The position numbers and the translations under genes are program-made. Source: Oscillospiraceae bacterium (GTDB lineage Bacteria; Bacillota; Clostridia; Oscillospirales; Oscillospiraceae). From it: a stretch of DNA of 46,428 nucleotides. Below, piece after piece: positions 23,921 to 31,985 of the stretch. The stretch covers positions 1 through 46,428 of the forward strand of contig JAQXMD010000088.1 in the NCBI GenBank assembly GCA_029012465.1. The letters are read 5' to 3'. The number at the start of each line of letters is the position of its first letter. Position 1 is the first letter of the stretch. The notes below the pieces were generated by a model. It was not told the DNA's origin, did not search any database, and saw nothing but the letters and a program-made list of their open reading frames with translations.

Positions 23921-25879
23921 ATGGAGAAAAAACCCTATTATATATCCACCGCAATTGCCTATACCTCTGCAAAGCCCCACATCGGCAATACCTATGAGAT
24001 CGTGCTGGCCGATGCCATTGCACGCCACAAGCGCATGATGGGCTTTGACGTCTATTTCCAGACCGGCACCGATGAGCACGGCCAGAAGATTCAGGAAAAG
24101 GCCGAGGCCGCAGGCATCACCCCCCAGCAGCATGTTGACAACGTCTCCGGCGAGATCAAGCGCATCTGGGATCTGATGAACACATCTTACGACAAGTTTG
24201 TCCGCACCACCGATCCGGAGCATATGACCAAGGTTCAGAAGATTTTCAAGCGTCTTTATGACAAGGGCGACATTTACAAGGGCAAGTATGTGGGCAAATA
24301 CTGCACCCCCTGTGAGTCCTTCTGGACCGAGAGCCAGCTGAAGGACGGCAACTGTCCCGACTGCGGACGTCCCTGCATTGACGCCGAGGAAGAGGCATAT
24401 TTCTTCAAAATGAGCAAGTATGCCGACCGGCTCATGGAGCACATCGACATGCATCCCGAGTTCATCCAGCCTGAGAGCCGCAAGAACGAGATGGTGAACA
24501 ACTTCCTGAAGCCCGGTCTTCAGGACCTGTGTGTCTCCCGCACCTCCTTCAGCTGGGGTATTCCCGTGGAATTTGACCCTGGCCATGTGGTCTATGTGTG
24601 GCTGGACGCTCTGACCAACTATATCACCTTCTGCGGCTATGATCCCGACGGCAATCATAACGAGCACTACAAGAAGTTCTGGCCCGCCGACGTACACCTG
24701 ATCGGCAAGGACATCATCCGGTTCCATACCATTTACTGGCCCATCTTCCTGATGGCTCTGGACGAGCCTCTGCCCAAGCAGGTCTTTGGTCATCCCTGGC
24801 TTCTGGTTCAGGGCGGCAAGATGTCCAAGTCCGTGGGCAACGTGATCTACGCGGATGATCTGGTGGACCTTTTCGGTGTGGACGCAGTCCGTTACTATGT
24901 GCTCCACGAGATGCCCTTTGCCAATGACGGCGTTCTGACCTATGAGCTGATGATTGAGCGCATCAACTCCGAGCTGGCAAACATTCTGGGCAATCTGGTG
25001 AACCGTACCATTGCCATGGATCAGAAGTATTTCGGCGGCAAGATCATGGCTCCCACCGCAGCCGAGCCTGTGGACGAGGAGCTGAAGGCCATTGCCCTGG
25101 CAATGCCCGAAAAGGTGGACCAGAAGATGGCTACCCTCCATGTGGCCGATGCCATCGACGAGATCTTCGTTCTGCTCCGCCGGGCCAACAAGTATATTGA
25201 CGAGACCATGCCCTGGGCCCTTGCCAAGGACCCCGCAAAGTCTGACCGTCTGGGCACTGTTCTCTATAACCTGCTGGAGGCCATCCGATTTGCCGCCATC
25301 ATGCTGGAGGCCTATCTGCCCGAAACCTCCGCAAAGATCCTGAAGCAGTTGAACGTGGAAAACGGCGGCATTGCATCTCTGTCCGAGTTTGGCGGAATGC
25401 CTGTGGGCGGAACTGTTGGCACTGCTGAGATTCTCTTCACCCGCATTGATGCCGCCAAGAAGCTGGCAGAAATTGAGGAGATGAAGGCCGCTCAGGCAAA
25501 GGCTGCCCTGCCACCCATTGAGCTGGAGCCCCAGAGCACCGAGAACGTGGACTTTGATTCCTTCTGTGCCTGTGATTTCCGGGCCGTAAAGGTCAAGGAC
25601 TGCAAGCCCGTCAAGAAGTCCAACAAGCTGCTCTGCTTCACTCTGGACGACGGCACCGGCACTGACCGTCAGATTCTCTCCGGCATCGCCAAATATTATA
25701 AGCCTGAGGAGCTGATCGGCAAGACCCTCATGGCCATCGTCAACCTGCCTCCCAGAAAGATGATGGGTCTGGAGTCCTGCGGCATGCTGATCTCCGCTGT
25801 CCACACCGAGAAGGGCGAGGAAGTCCTGAACCTGCTGATGCTGGACGACAAGATTCCCGCAGGCGCCAAAATGTGCTGA
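23921..25879 (+). CDS. metG: Methionyl-tRNA synthetase
   Basis: 652 residues. Charges tRNA-Met with methionine in the cytosol. HIGN (20-23) is the HIGH motif, KMSKS lies at 300-304, and [22 protein letters not shown] holds the zinc cysteines of the connective domain. The last 110 residues (from about 545) are the EMAP/Trbp111 tRNA-binding domain ([24 protein letters not shown], then [11 protein letters not shown]), giving a dimeric long form. The gene leads an operon with rqcP and a MoaE-like gene (10-14 base gaps). Confidence 0.97.
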   Translation: MEKKPYYISTAIAYTSAKPHIGNTYEIVLADAIARHKRMMGFDVYFQTGTDEHGQKIQEKAEAAGITPQQHVDNVSGEIKRIWDLMNTSYDKFVRTTDPEHMTKVQKIFKRLYDKGDIYKGKYVGKYCTPCESFWTESQLKDGNCPDCGRPCIDAEEEAYFFKMSKYADRLMEHIDMHPEFIQPESRKNEMVNNFLKPGLQDLCVSRTSFSWGIPVEFDPGHVVYVWLDALTNYITFCGYDPDGNHNEHYKKFWPADVHLIGKDIIRFHTIYWPIFLMALDEPLPKQVFGHPWLLVQGGKMSKSVGNVIYADDLVDLFGVDAVRYYVLHEMPFANDGVLTYELMIERINSELANILGNLVNRTIAMDQKYFGGKIMAPTAAEPVDEELKAIALAMPEKVDQKMATLHVADAIDEIFVLLRRANKYIDETMPWALAKDPAKSDRLGTVLYNLLEAIRFAAIMLEAYLPETSAKILKQLNVENGGIASLSEFGGMPVGGTVGTAEILFTRIDAAKKLAEIEEMKAAQAKAALPPIELEPQSTENVDFDSFCACDFRAVKVKDCKPVKKSNKLLCFTLDDGTGTDRQILSGIAKYYKPEELIGKTLMAIVNLPPRKMMGLESCGMLISAVHTEKGEEVLNLLMLDDKIPAGAKMC

Positions 25880-25889
25880 GGTCCAGCCC

Positions 25890-26132
25890 ATGAGACTTGA
25901 CAAATATCTCAAGGTTTCCCGGCTCATCAAGCGCCGAACCGTGGCCAACGAGGCCTGTGACGGCGAGCGTGTCTCCGTCAACGGCCGGGTGGTCAAGGCC
26001 AGCTACGATGTAAAAGTCGGCGATGTGATCGAAATTCGCTTCGGCCAGAAAACCGTCAAGGTGGAGGTGCTGGAGCTCAGCGAATCCACCAAAAAGGCTG
26101 ACGCCGTAGCCATGTACCGGGAGCTTCCCTGA
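25890..26132 (+). CDS. rqcP: RqcP/YabO-type S4 RNA-binding protein
   Basis: 80 residues. Residues 1-60 are an S4 domain: [33 protein letters not shown], followed by [12 protein letters not shown]. Length and sequence fit RqcP (YabO), which works with RqcH and the peptidyl-tRNA on obstructed 50S subunits in ribosome quality control, and the Hsp15 group. There is no strong ribosome site apart from GAGGTCC, 11 bases after metG, so translation may be coupled to metG. Confidence 0.88.
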   Translation: MRLDKYLKVSRLIKRRTVANEACDGERVSVNGRVVKASYDVKVGDVIEIRFGQKTVKVEVLELSESTKKADAVAMYRELP

Positions 26133-26145
26133 GGAGGAACCTACT

Positions 26146-26550
26146 ATGACCGAACTGTTTCTCTCTCCCATTGCCCCTTCTCTGGACGAGTGGATGCAGG
26201 AGGCAAAGGCCTCCCCCGAGGCCGCCCGGTGCGGCATGTTCCTGTTCCACAACGGCGTTGTCCGTGAGACCGCCAAGGCGCAGGTTCGTCAGAGCATCGC
26301 ATCTGACGCTGTCACCGGTATGGAGTTCTCCTATGACCGTGAAAAGGTGGAGGCCGCTCTGCTTGATGCCGCCAATCTCCCCGGAATCTACTATATCCGG
26401 GTCTGGCTGGCAGAGGGCCATCTGTCTGTAGGGGACGACATTATGCTGGTGCTCATCGGCGGCGACATCCGGCCCAGAGTCATCGACGCCCTCCAGTCTC
26501 TGGTTGGCGAAATCAAAAATCACTGCGTGGTAGAGCAGGAGCTCTACTGA
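26146..26550 (+). CDS. MoaE-like protein
   Basis: 134 residues; ATG with GAGGAGG upstream. The order CGMFLFHNGVVRETAKAQV, GMEFSYDREKVEAALLDA, then EGHLSVGDDIMLVLIGGD and EIKNHCVVEQELY follows the MoaE fold, the catalytic subunit of molybdopterin synthase. In MoaE the C terminus reads iK...PIWKkE; here the first Lys remains, but the second, catalytic one appears to be Gln, and the conserved HR in the middle reads EGH/GGD. No moaD or other molybdenum cofactor gene is near. It may have lost catalysis and gained another role. Confidence 0.65.
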   Translation: MTELFLSPIAPSLDEWMQEAKASPEAARCGMFLFHNGVVRETAKAQVRQSIASDAVTGMEFSYDREKVEAALLDAANLPGIYYIRVWLAEGHLSVGDDIMLVLIGGDIRPRVIDALQSLVGEIKNHCVVEQELY

Positions 26551-26561
26551 CAAAAATGGAT

Positions 26562-26605
26562 CAGGGGTTGCCTCACTTTCATCGGTGAGACAACCCCTGT
26601 TTTTT
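26562..26605. terminator. Terminator between the metG operon and the tannase-like gene
   Basis: Long stem CAGGGGTTG-CCTCAC with its complement (one bulge), 9-base loop, then six T on the plus strand. On the minus strand a looser T-rich tail follows, so it probably serves both convergent units. Confidence 0.92.
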
Positions 26606-26610
26606 ATCAC

Positions 26611-28875
26611 TTATTCCTGATTGAACAGCGGCGACAGCACATCTGCGTATTTCTCGAAAATATCCAGCAAAATACTGTTCCAGTGCCGTGCATCCTTTGT
26701 GAGAGACCCGAACACATAGTCCTCCTGACCATAGTCGATGACGTCGAACCCGGGAACCGCCTTTGCAGCTCCCGCCACACGATAGGCCGCCGCATCCGCC
26801 AGTGTAAAGGAAACCTTTCCTTCCCCGTCCAGCTGAACCCAGCTGCTGATGTCCGTGCCGCTGGCCTCCGTATCCGTACCGTTTGTGGTCTGGGGCTTCG
26901 GCTCCGGCTTTTCCACCTTCACCGCGCCATCCACATATTTGCCGTACATCATATCCACATACAGGGGCAGAGAATCTCCCAGAATTTCACTGGGCACATG
27001 TCCGCCGTCCCACTGCCATGCGATATCCGCATCGGTACCGGCCTCCAGCCAATGGAGCTGCAGGTTCAGAGAGTTCATCATGGCCAGATCCCCCTCCGCA
27101 GCGCCCATGAGAATTCTGGTCCAGGTGGGATTCTCCGTTCCCTCCGCACCGATATAGTTGACAGGGTTGTATAGTGCTGCGATGTTCTTTCCGAATTCAT
27201 CGCCGTTCTGTACCTCCGCAATATCTTCGGCATAGGCCTCCATCATTTCCTCAAAGGTTCCATAGTTACTGGAGTTGATGCCGCTGCCGGATGCCTGAGT
27301 GGTTCCTGCGTCAGGGGTTCCCACTACCATGCCCGGAGGGCCTCCCATCATATCCATGGGCATGCCACCGGGAGGCGGACCCATGGGGCCGCCCATTCCT
27401 CCGGGGCCGCCGAAGCCTGTGTAGGATTTAGCATACCGTCCCTCCAGAAATGCCTCTGTCCGGTCAAGGTCGGTCATCGCCGCCACCTCATCATCGCTCA
27501 TGGGTGAACCATCGCTGCCAAACCATGTCCAGTCCTCTGCATAGCCAAGGCTGTCCACATACCACTGGAGATTGGACTGGAACTCCATGAGCCAAAGATC
27601 CAGATAGGTGCCATAATAGCCGTTGGTCTCAGGATACTGTTCAGGATCGCATTCGATGGTCATGGGGATTTCATCCTCCATGTCCCCATCCCCATTGAGG
27701 TCAAAGCCTACCTGATTCTCTACGGCAACCAACCTCAGCCCATTGATATATTCCATGTAGGTCTCAGACAGGTACGCTGCCAGCTGCTTCTGGAAGGGCG
27801 TGTTGAAATCATAGTCCACATCCATATAGTACTCCATAGCCATAGCCATGTCAGCTTCGCCCAGAGAGGTAATGGCACTGTAGGCCACACAGCCCCATGC
27901 GCCGTCAGACAGCGCATAATCCACACCGTCAATGGTCACAGTGGTGGAGTAGCTGCCGTCGGCACATTCGTACACGCCCACAGCCCCCGCCTTGATCTCA
28001 TAGTCATAGAAATCGGGATTGTTGGAGGTCGCCGCAAACATAGCCGCGTGAGCGCCGCCGCCGGAACCTCCGGTGGTAACGAAATAATCCACACTGCCGG
28101 GCAGATTCCCCAGCAGAATGTTGTACTTCACAAAGCGGACCGCGTTTTTCTGGTCCACCAGACAGGAGGGGGCATCGCCGGTGTAAACGGTCTCCCCGTT
28201 TTCATCGGTATAGAAATCCTGCTTGCCCCGGTTACCGCAGACCACATTGATGTAGCCCTCCCCGGCATAACCGCTGCCTGCCTGGGAATTGCTCTGGGAG
28301 CCATAGCCCGCCGCGCCGGTATTCACAATCACCGGAGCAGTTTTTGCTGTATAGATCTGTCCATTGGTACTGGTAATCTCAGCCTCATAGTTGATGACAA
28401 GGCTTCCCTGAATTCCCTCCGCTGCATCGGCTCCCAGCACATCCTCTTTCCCATCGCCGTCGGTGTCGATTCCCGCCACATAGGCGCCTGGGACGCACAC
28501 GGATACGCCCTGCTGCTCCGGCAGTTCGGGATAAACCACGGCGGAAACAACATCCAGGGTCCATGCGTCCCCGTCGGCGGAGTAGAACCAGGTCTGTTCC
28601 GGGTTGTTCTTCAGGTTCAGGGTCTCCTCAATGTACGCTTGATCGGAGATCACAGGAGAAGGCTCCTGTACTTCCTCTGCAGAGCTGTCCTCTTTCTCTG
28701 CAACAGAGTCCTCCGTCTGAGGCACGCTAGACTCCTCCGCAGGAACCTCCTCCACGGAAGCAGCCGTCTCCACGGATGCTTCCGGAGCGGTACCCGATTC
28801 TGCGGTTTCTCCGCCGCAGGCCGCCAATCCCACCAGCATTGCCAATGCCAGCAGAATCGAAAGATACTTCTTCAT
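26611..28875 (-). CDS. Tannase/feruloyl esterase-like lipoprotein (alpha/beta hydrolase)
   Basis: 754 residues. Lipobox LAAC with Cys20 after a hydrophobic signal, then an acidic Ser/Glu/Ala linker to about 75: a surface lipoprotein. The catalytic part shows the subtype-B tannase pattern GYINVVCGNRGK, CLVDQKNAVRFVKYN, LPGSVDYFVTTGGSGGG with nucleophile Ser271, and a late DGGHVPSEIL with candidate His626. The family cleaves galloyl and related aromatic or aliphatic esters. Two calcium-loop motifs, DTDGDGKED (about 137) and DLNGDGDMED (about 392), are present. Residues about 488-515 are rich in GGP/GGM, in the region expected for the lid. ATG with GGAGGCG upstream and a promoter at 28920-28948. 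Substrate not certain. Confidence 0.75.
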   Translation of the reverse strand: MKKYLSILLALAMLVGLAACGGETAESGTAPEASVETAASVEEVPAEESSVPQTEDSVAEKEDSSAEEVQEPSPVISDQAYIEETLNLKNNPEQTWFYSADGDAWTLDVVSAVVYPELPEQQGVSVCVPGAYVAGIDTDGDGKEDVLGADAAEGIQGSLVINYEAEITSTNGQIYTAKTAPVIVNTGAAGYGSQSNSQAGSGYAGEGYINVVCGNRGKQDFYTDENGETVYTGDAPSCLVDQKNAVRFVKYNILLGNLPGSVDYFVTTGGSGGGAHAAMFAATSNNPDFYDYEIKAGAVGVYECADGSYSTTVTIDGVDYALSDGAWGCVAYSAITSLGEADMAMAMEYYMDVDYDFNTPFQKQLAAYLSETYMEYINGLRLVAVENQVGFDLNGDGDMEDEIPMTIECDPEQYPETNGYYGTYLDLWLMEFQSNLQWYVDSLGYAEDWTWFGSDGSPMSDDEVAAMTDLDRTEAFLEGRYAKSYTGFGGPGGMGGPMGPPPGGMPMDMMGGPPGMVVGTPDAGTTQASGSGINSSNYGTFEEMMEAYAEDIAEVQNGDEFGKNIAALYNPVNYIGAEGTENPTWTRILMGAAEGDLAMMNSLNLQLHWLEAGTDADIAWQWDGGHVPSEILGDSLPLYVDMMYGKYVDGAVKVEKPEPKPQTTNGTDTEASGTDISSWVQLDGEGKVSFTLADAAAYRVAGAAKAVPGFDVIDYGQEDYVFGSLTKDARHWNSILLDIFEKYADVLSPLFNQE

Positions 28876-28919
28876 CTTAATTCGCCTCCAAATAGTTCAT
28901 AATATGCCTGATATTCTAA

Positions 28920-28948
28920 ATTATATTTCATTTAGAAGGGCGAAACAA
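28920..28948 (-). promoter_or_regulatory. Promoter of the tannase-like gene
   Basis: On the minus strand TTGTTT, 17 bases, TATAAT; start near 28913. The stretch 28949-29141 behind it contains no gene I can support. Confidence 0.65.
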
Positions 28949-29141
28949 TTCCATTTCCGGCCAGAAGGATTCTCCTCTGGAATAAATAGTATCTTTCGGC
29001 ACATCTGCTTCCTCTGACCGATGTCCTCCATGATCTTGTCAAAAGCCAATACCGGATCGCCAATCATAAACGCCGCAAATCTGCTCTGCTTGGGGGCAAT
29101 CATACATCTCGGTACTAATTTTGTTCACAGCACAATGATAC

Positions 29142-29177
29142 AAAAAACACCCATCCCGGAACAGATCCCGGGATGGG
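29142..29177 (-). terminator. Terminator of isocitrate dehydrogenase
   Basis: Stem CCCATCCCGG with its complement, 8-base loop, followed on the minus strand by TGTTTTTTG. It starts 13 bases after the stop. Confidence 0.88.
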
Positions 29178-29189
29178 CCCTTGATGTAT

Positions 29190-30398
29190 TTACTGATAAA
29201 TTTCCGTGAGCCGCTGGGCAATGGCGTCGATAAACGCCGAGGAGCTGAGCTTTTCTGCCTTGCCCTCCTCCCACAGGAGGCACAGGTCGCCGGTCATTCT
29301 GCCCTCTTCAATGATGGACAGGCTTGCAAGCTCCAGATTGTCCGCGAAGGTCATCAGCTGCTCCAGTCCATCCTTTTCGCCACGCTTTCTCAGGGCGCCG
29401 CTCCAGGCAAAGATGGTCGCAATGGGGTTGGTGGAGGTTTCCTCGCCGTTAAGATACTTGTAGTAGTGGCGGGTTACGGTGCCGTGAGCTGCCTCATACT
29501 CGTAGTTTCCATCAGGAGAAACCAGCACAGAGGTCATCATGGCCAGAGAGCCAAAGGCAGTGGAAACCATGTCACTCATCACATCGCCGTCATAGTTCTT
29601 CAGTGCCCAGATAAAGCCGCCCTCAGAGCGGATCACACGGGCAACAGCGTCGTCAATCAGGGTGTAGAAATAGGTCAGGCCCTTCTCCTCAAAGGCCTCC
29701 CGGAATTCCTCCTCATAGACCTGCCGGAAGGTGTCGCGGAACGTACCGTCATACTTTTTGGCAATGGTGTCCTTTGCGGAGAACCACAGATCCTGACCCA
29801 GGGACAGAGCGTAGGAGAAGCAGGAACGGGCAAAGGACCGGATCGAGGAATCCTTGTTGTACTGACCGGTCAGTACGCCGCCGCACTCAAAGTCATAGAT
29901 GGTTTGGCGGCTCTCATTGCCTGCCTTGTCCGTAAACACCAGCTCTGCCTTGCCTTCGGGCACACGCATTTCGCTGGCCTTGTACACATCGCCGTAGGCA
30001 TGACGGGCAATGGTAATGGGCTTTTTCCAGTTGCGAACCACAGGAGAAATCCCCTCCACCAGAATGGGGGTGCGGAATACCGTGCCGTCCAGAACCGCAC
30101 GGATGGTGCCGTTGGGGCTTTTCCACATTTCGTGGAGGTTGTACTCCGTCATACGGTCAGCATTGGGGGTGATGGTGGCACATTTGACACCAACACCATA
30201 TTTCTTAATGGCCTCAGCGGCCTCCGTAGTGACCCGGTCACCGGTCTCATCACGATGGGGAAGCCCCAGATCGTAATACTCCGTCTTCAGCTCCACAAAG
30301 GGCTCGATGAGCTTTTCCTTGATCTCTTTCCAGAGGATTCGTGTCATTTCGTCGCCGTCCATCTCGACGATGGGCGTTGTCATTTTGATCTTGTCCAT
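29190..30398 (-). CDS. icd: NADP-dependent isocitrate dehydrogenase (subfamily II type)
   Basis: 402 residues from the ATG at 30398, with AGGAAAGGTG upstream; an earlier in-frame start lacks a site. It converts isocitrate to 2-oxoglutarate with NADP+. The start MTTPIVEMDGDEMTRILWK, the TITPNADRMTEYNLHEMWKSPNGTIR substrate loop and NYDGDVMSDMV with the metal-binding aspartates, then GTVTRHYYKYLNGEETSTNP, mark the homodimeric eukaryote-like type. With the citrate synthase gene 5 kb away it supplies the oxidative arm to 2-oxoglutarate for glutamate synthesis in an anaerobe. Confidence 0.96.
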   Translation of the reverse strand: MDKIKMTTPIVEMDGDEMTRILWKEIKEKLIEPFVELKTEYYDLGLPHRDETGDRVTTEAAEAIKKYGVGVKCATITPNADRMTEYNLHEMWKSPNGTIRAVLDGTVFRTPILVEGISPVVRNWKKPITIARHAYGDVYKASEMRVPEGKAELVFTDKAGNESRQTIYDFECGGVLTGQYNKDSSIRSFARSCFSYALSLGQDLWFSAKDTIAKKYDGTFRDTFRQVYEEEFREAFEEKGLTYFYTLIDDAVARVIRSEGGFIWALKNYDGDVMSDMVSTAFGSLAMMTSVLVSPDGNYEYEAAHGTVTRHYYKYLNGEETSTNPIATIFAWSGALRKRGEKDGLEQLMTFADNLELASLSIIEEGRMTGDLCLLWEEGKAEKLSSSAFIDAIAQRLTEIYQ

Positions 30399-30455
30399 GG
30401 CAGAATTCACCTTTCCTGAAGCACTGGGCAAATGTTCTAGTCTTTATCATGAACC

Positions 30456-30500
30456 ATTATACGAGAAATCCGGACGAAAGAACAGTGTGAATTGTTCACA
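30456..30500 (-). promoter_or_regulatory. icd promoter with upstream palindrome
   Basis: Minus strand: TGTTCT, 17 bases, TATAAT (30456-30461). Just upstream lies TGTGAACAATTCACA (30486-30500), a palindrome with 6-base arms. It is like a Rex or CRP/FNR-family site, but the gap is one base shorter than the usual Rex or CRP spacing. Confidence 0.5.
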
Positions 30501-30570
30501 AAGAAATGGGCAAATCCCCCGGAGAATCTGACAATCTCCGGCAAAATCGCCGTCAAAGCATTATGACAGC

Positions 30571-30627
30571 TGTGGAAAACTCTTGCATCTCCAAGGAGTT
30601 TTCCAGTTATCCACAGAGTTATCCACA
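30571..30627. promoter_or_regulatory. Cluster of three DnaA boxes
   Basis: TTATCCACA at 30607-30615 and 30619-30627 (perfect, 12 bases apart, same direction) and TGTGGAAAA at 30571-30579 (reverse, TTTTCCACA). A GGAAAACTC/GAGTTTTCC hairpin spans 30574-30604. There is no long AT-rich unwinding region and no dnaA/dnaN gene nearby. The rest of the 30399-30722 gap holds the two flanking promoters. Confidence 0.7.
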
Positions 30628-30681
30628 AAAGAAAAGCAGTTTGCACCGGCTTTTCCTCTTCCTATTTTCATGGGAACCTGA

Positions 30682-30687
30682 TATAAT
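30682..30687 (+). promoter_or_regulatory. -10 element for the membrane protein gene
   Basis: TATAAT; the matching -35 (TTCCTA, 17 bases upstream) is weak. DnaA bound to the boxes 55-75 bases upstream could influence it. Confidence 0.4.
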
Positions 30688-30722
30688 GGTACACAACATT
30701 TTCCTTTGGAGGGCTTGCAACC

Positions 30723-31499
30723 ATGCTTCAGAAAAAACTGTTTCTCCCGGTTCTGCTTCTGTCCGCACTTTGCGGAGCTGCAGCCCGTTTCTATAATCTG
30801 CGCTCCTCCGTGGACGCTAAGGGTATGACCATCTCAGGTCATTCCTCCACGGTGCTGCTGATTGTGCTTTCGGTGATCCTGCTGGGATGTCTGCTGGCCC
30901 TGAGTATCTTCAGTCCGGGCCGCAGCGGCCACCGTGCTGTGATCCCCGCTGGCAGAAACGCTTCTTTCCTCCAGATGACCGCCGGCTGTGGAGTTCTCCT
31001 GAGCGTATTGCTGGGATTTGTGGATGCCCAAGCGGATGGTGCCTCTGTATCCGCTCTGGTACTCCTGCTGCTGGGACTGGCCGCCGGCGTGTGTCTCATC
31101 CTGCTGCCCAGGCTCCGCCGCCGCCCTAAGAGCTGGCCTCCCGCCCTGGAACTGATTCCGGTGCTCTATCTGATCATCCGTCTGGTATTGAACTTCCGGG
31201 AATGGAGCACGGACCCCATCGTACCCGATTACTGCCCCATGCTCTTTGCCATGATCTTCCTTCTGCTTTCCGTTTATTACGGGGCTGGATTTGTGTTTTC
31301 TCAGGGCAAACCCAGACGCACCCTGTTTTTCACAGCTGCTGCCGTGTACTTTGCAGGCATGTCCGCGCTGGACGGCTTCTGTCAGAGCAGTGTCGCCCTT
31401 GGGCTGTTCTACCTGAGCTTCCTTCTTTGGCTTCTGCCGGTGGTGCCAAAGCTTTTGGAGCCCCACGAGGCCCTGAAAGCCGAAACCGGCAAGCCGTAA
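30723..31499 (+). CDS. Integral membrane protein of unknown function
   Basis: 258 residues with six or seven hydrophobic helices (starts at about residues 5, 42, 85, 108, 146, 172, 200 and 222) and short polar loops. No recognised motif; the loops are rich in Arg and Gly, and the C-terminal tail (HEALKAETGKP) is short and polar. TTGGAGGG upstream supports the ATG. It stands alone between the DnaA-box region and the 23-codon frame. I cannot name a family. Confidence 0.75.
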   Translation: MLQKKLFLPVLLLSALCGAAARFYNLRSSVDAKGMTISGHSSTVLLIVLSVILLGCLLALSIFSPGRSGHRAVIPAGRNASFLQMTAGCGVLLSVLLGFVDAQADGASVSALVLLLLGLAAGVCLILLPRLRRRPKSWPPALELIPVLYLIIRLVLNFREWSTDPIVPDYCPMLFAMIFLLLSVYYGAGFVFSQGKPRRTLFFTAAAVYFAGMSALDGFCQSSVALGLFYLSFLLWLLPVVPKLLEPHEALKAETGKP

Positions 31500-31578
31500 A
31501 GTCCGCCGCCAACAAACACGCATCTTTTCCCCACCTCCTGCATAGAATGATTGGTAATCACTTTCAGGAGGTATCACC

Positions 31579-31650
31579 ATGGGAACAGAATACTTGGACA
31601 TTGACGAGCTGATTTTCGCAGACGAGGAATACTATGTAAGTCAGCGGTAA
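31579..31650 (+). CDS. 23-residue acidic peptide (putative small ORF)
   Basis: ATG preceded by CAGGAGGT at ideal spacing, 23 codons, TAA, then at once a terminator-like hairpin (31653-31670). The peptide begins MGTEYLDIDELIFADEE and ends YYVSQR: strongly acidic, with no membrane segment and no Cys. The ribosome site is better than that of many genes here. Function unknown; it might be a microprotein, a leader peptide or a modified-peptide precursor, although no modifying enzyme is near. Confidence 0.5.
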   Translation: MGTEYLDIDELIFADEEYYVSQR

Positions 31651-31651
31651 C

Positions 31652-31895
31652 TGCGCCCCAAAAGGGGCGCTTCAAGCCGTCGACAAAGCCAAAGGCTTTG
31701 CCGACGGAGCTTTTGCAGTCTCCTGCGCGCGCCCTTTGTGCGCCGAAGGCGCACAAAGAACACACTTGGATCCTGATAAGTGTTTTCCGCGGCGTACACG
31801 CCGCCACGGAAAACATGATTTGACTTTATTTCGCCGAAATCGGCGAAACTCTACGAGGTTTTTCTACAGTCTATTGCGCCCCAAAAGGGGCGCTT
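31652..31895. repeat. Structured 200-bp repeat, copy 1, bracketed by duplicated hairpins
   Basis: Core 31673-31872 (200 bp), 95% identical to 36637-36836 with no gaps (10 substitutions). It folds into a chain of stem-loops: CAAAGCC/GGCTTTG, CTTTGTGCGCC/GGCGCACAAAG, ACACTT/AAGTGT, GTTTTCCG-CGGCG/CGCCG-CGGAAAAC and TTTCGCCGA/TCGGCGAAA. Both edges carry the same 18-base palindrome GCGCCCCAAAAGGGGCGC (31653-31670 and 31876-31893); the right one is followed by TTTT and acts as a terminator. This suggests insertion into a terminator with duplication of the target hairpin, as in a MITE. Confidence 0.85.
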
Positions 31896-31911
31896 TTGCC
31901 TTTTCAGGGGC

Positions 31912-31940
31912 TTTACAGAAGGACATTTTTCCTGTATAAT
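31912..31940 (+). promoter_or_regulatory. Promoter of prfB
   Basis: TTTACA, exactly 17 bases, TATAAT, lying 18 bases beyond the right-hand hairpin of the repeat. Confidence 0.75.
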
Positions 31941-31985
31941 ATACTGGTTTTATTATGGAATCTTATACGAAAGTGGTATGGAATT

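Noticed and set aside
28921-29103. A 60-codon minus-strand frame upstream of the tannase-like gene
   Set aside because: It runs into the promoter of that gene, has no ribosome site and no recognisable family.
30571-30627. Chromosomal origin of replication
   Set aside because: Only three DnaA boxes, no AT-rich unwinding region, and no dnaA, dnaN, rpmH or parAB genes in the neighbourhood.
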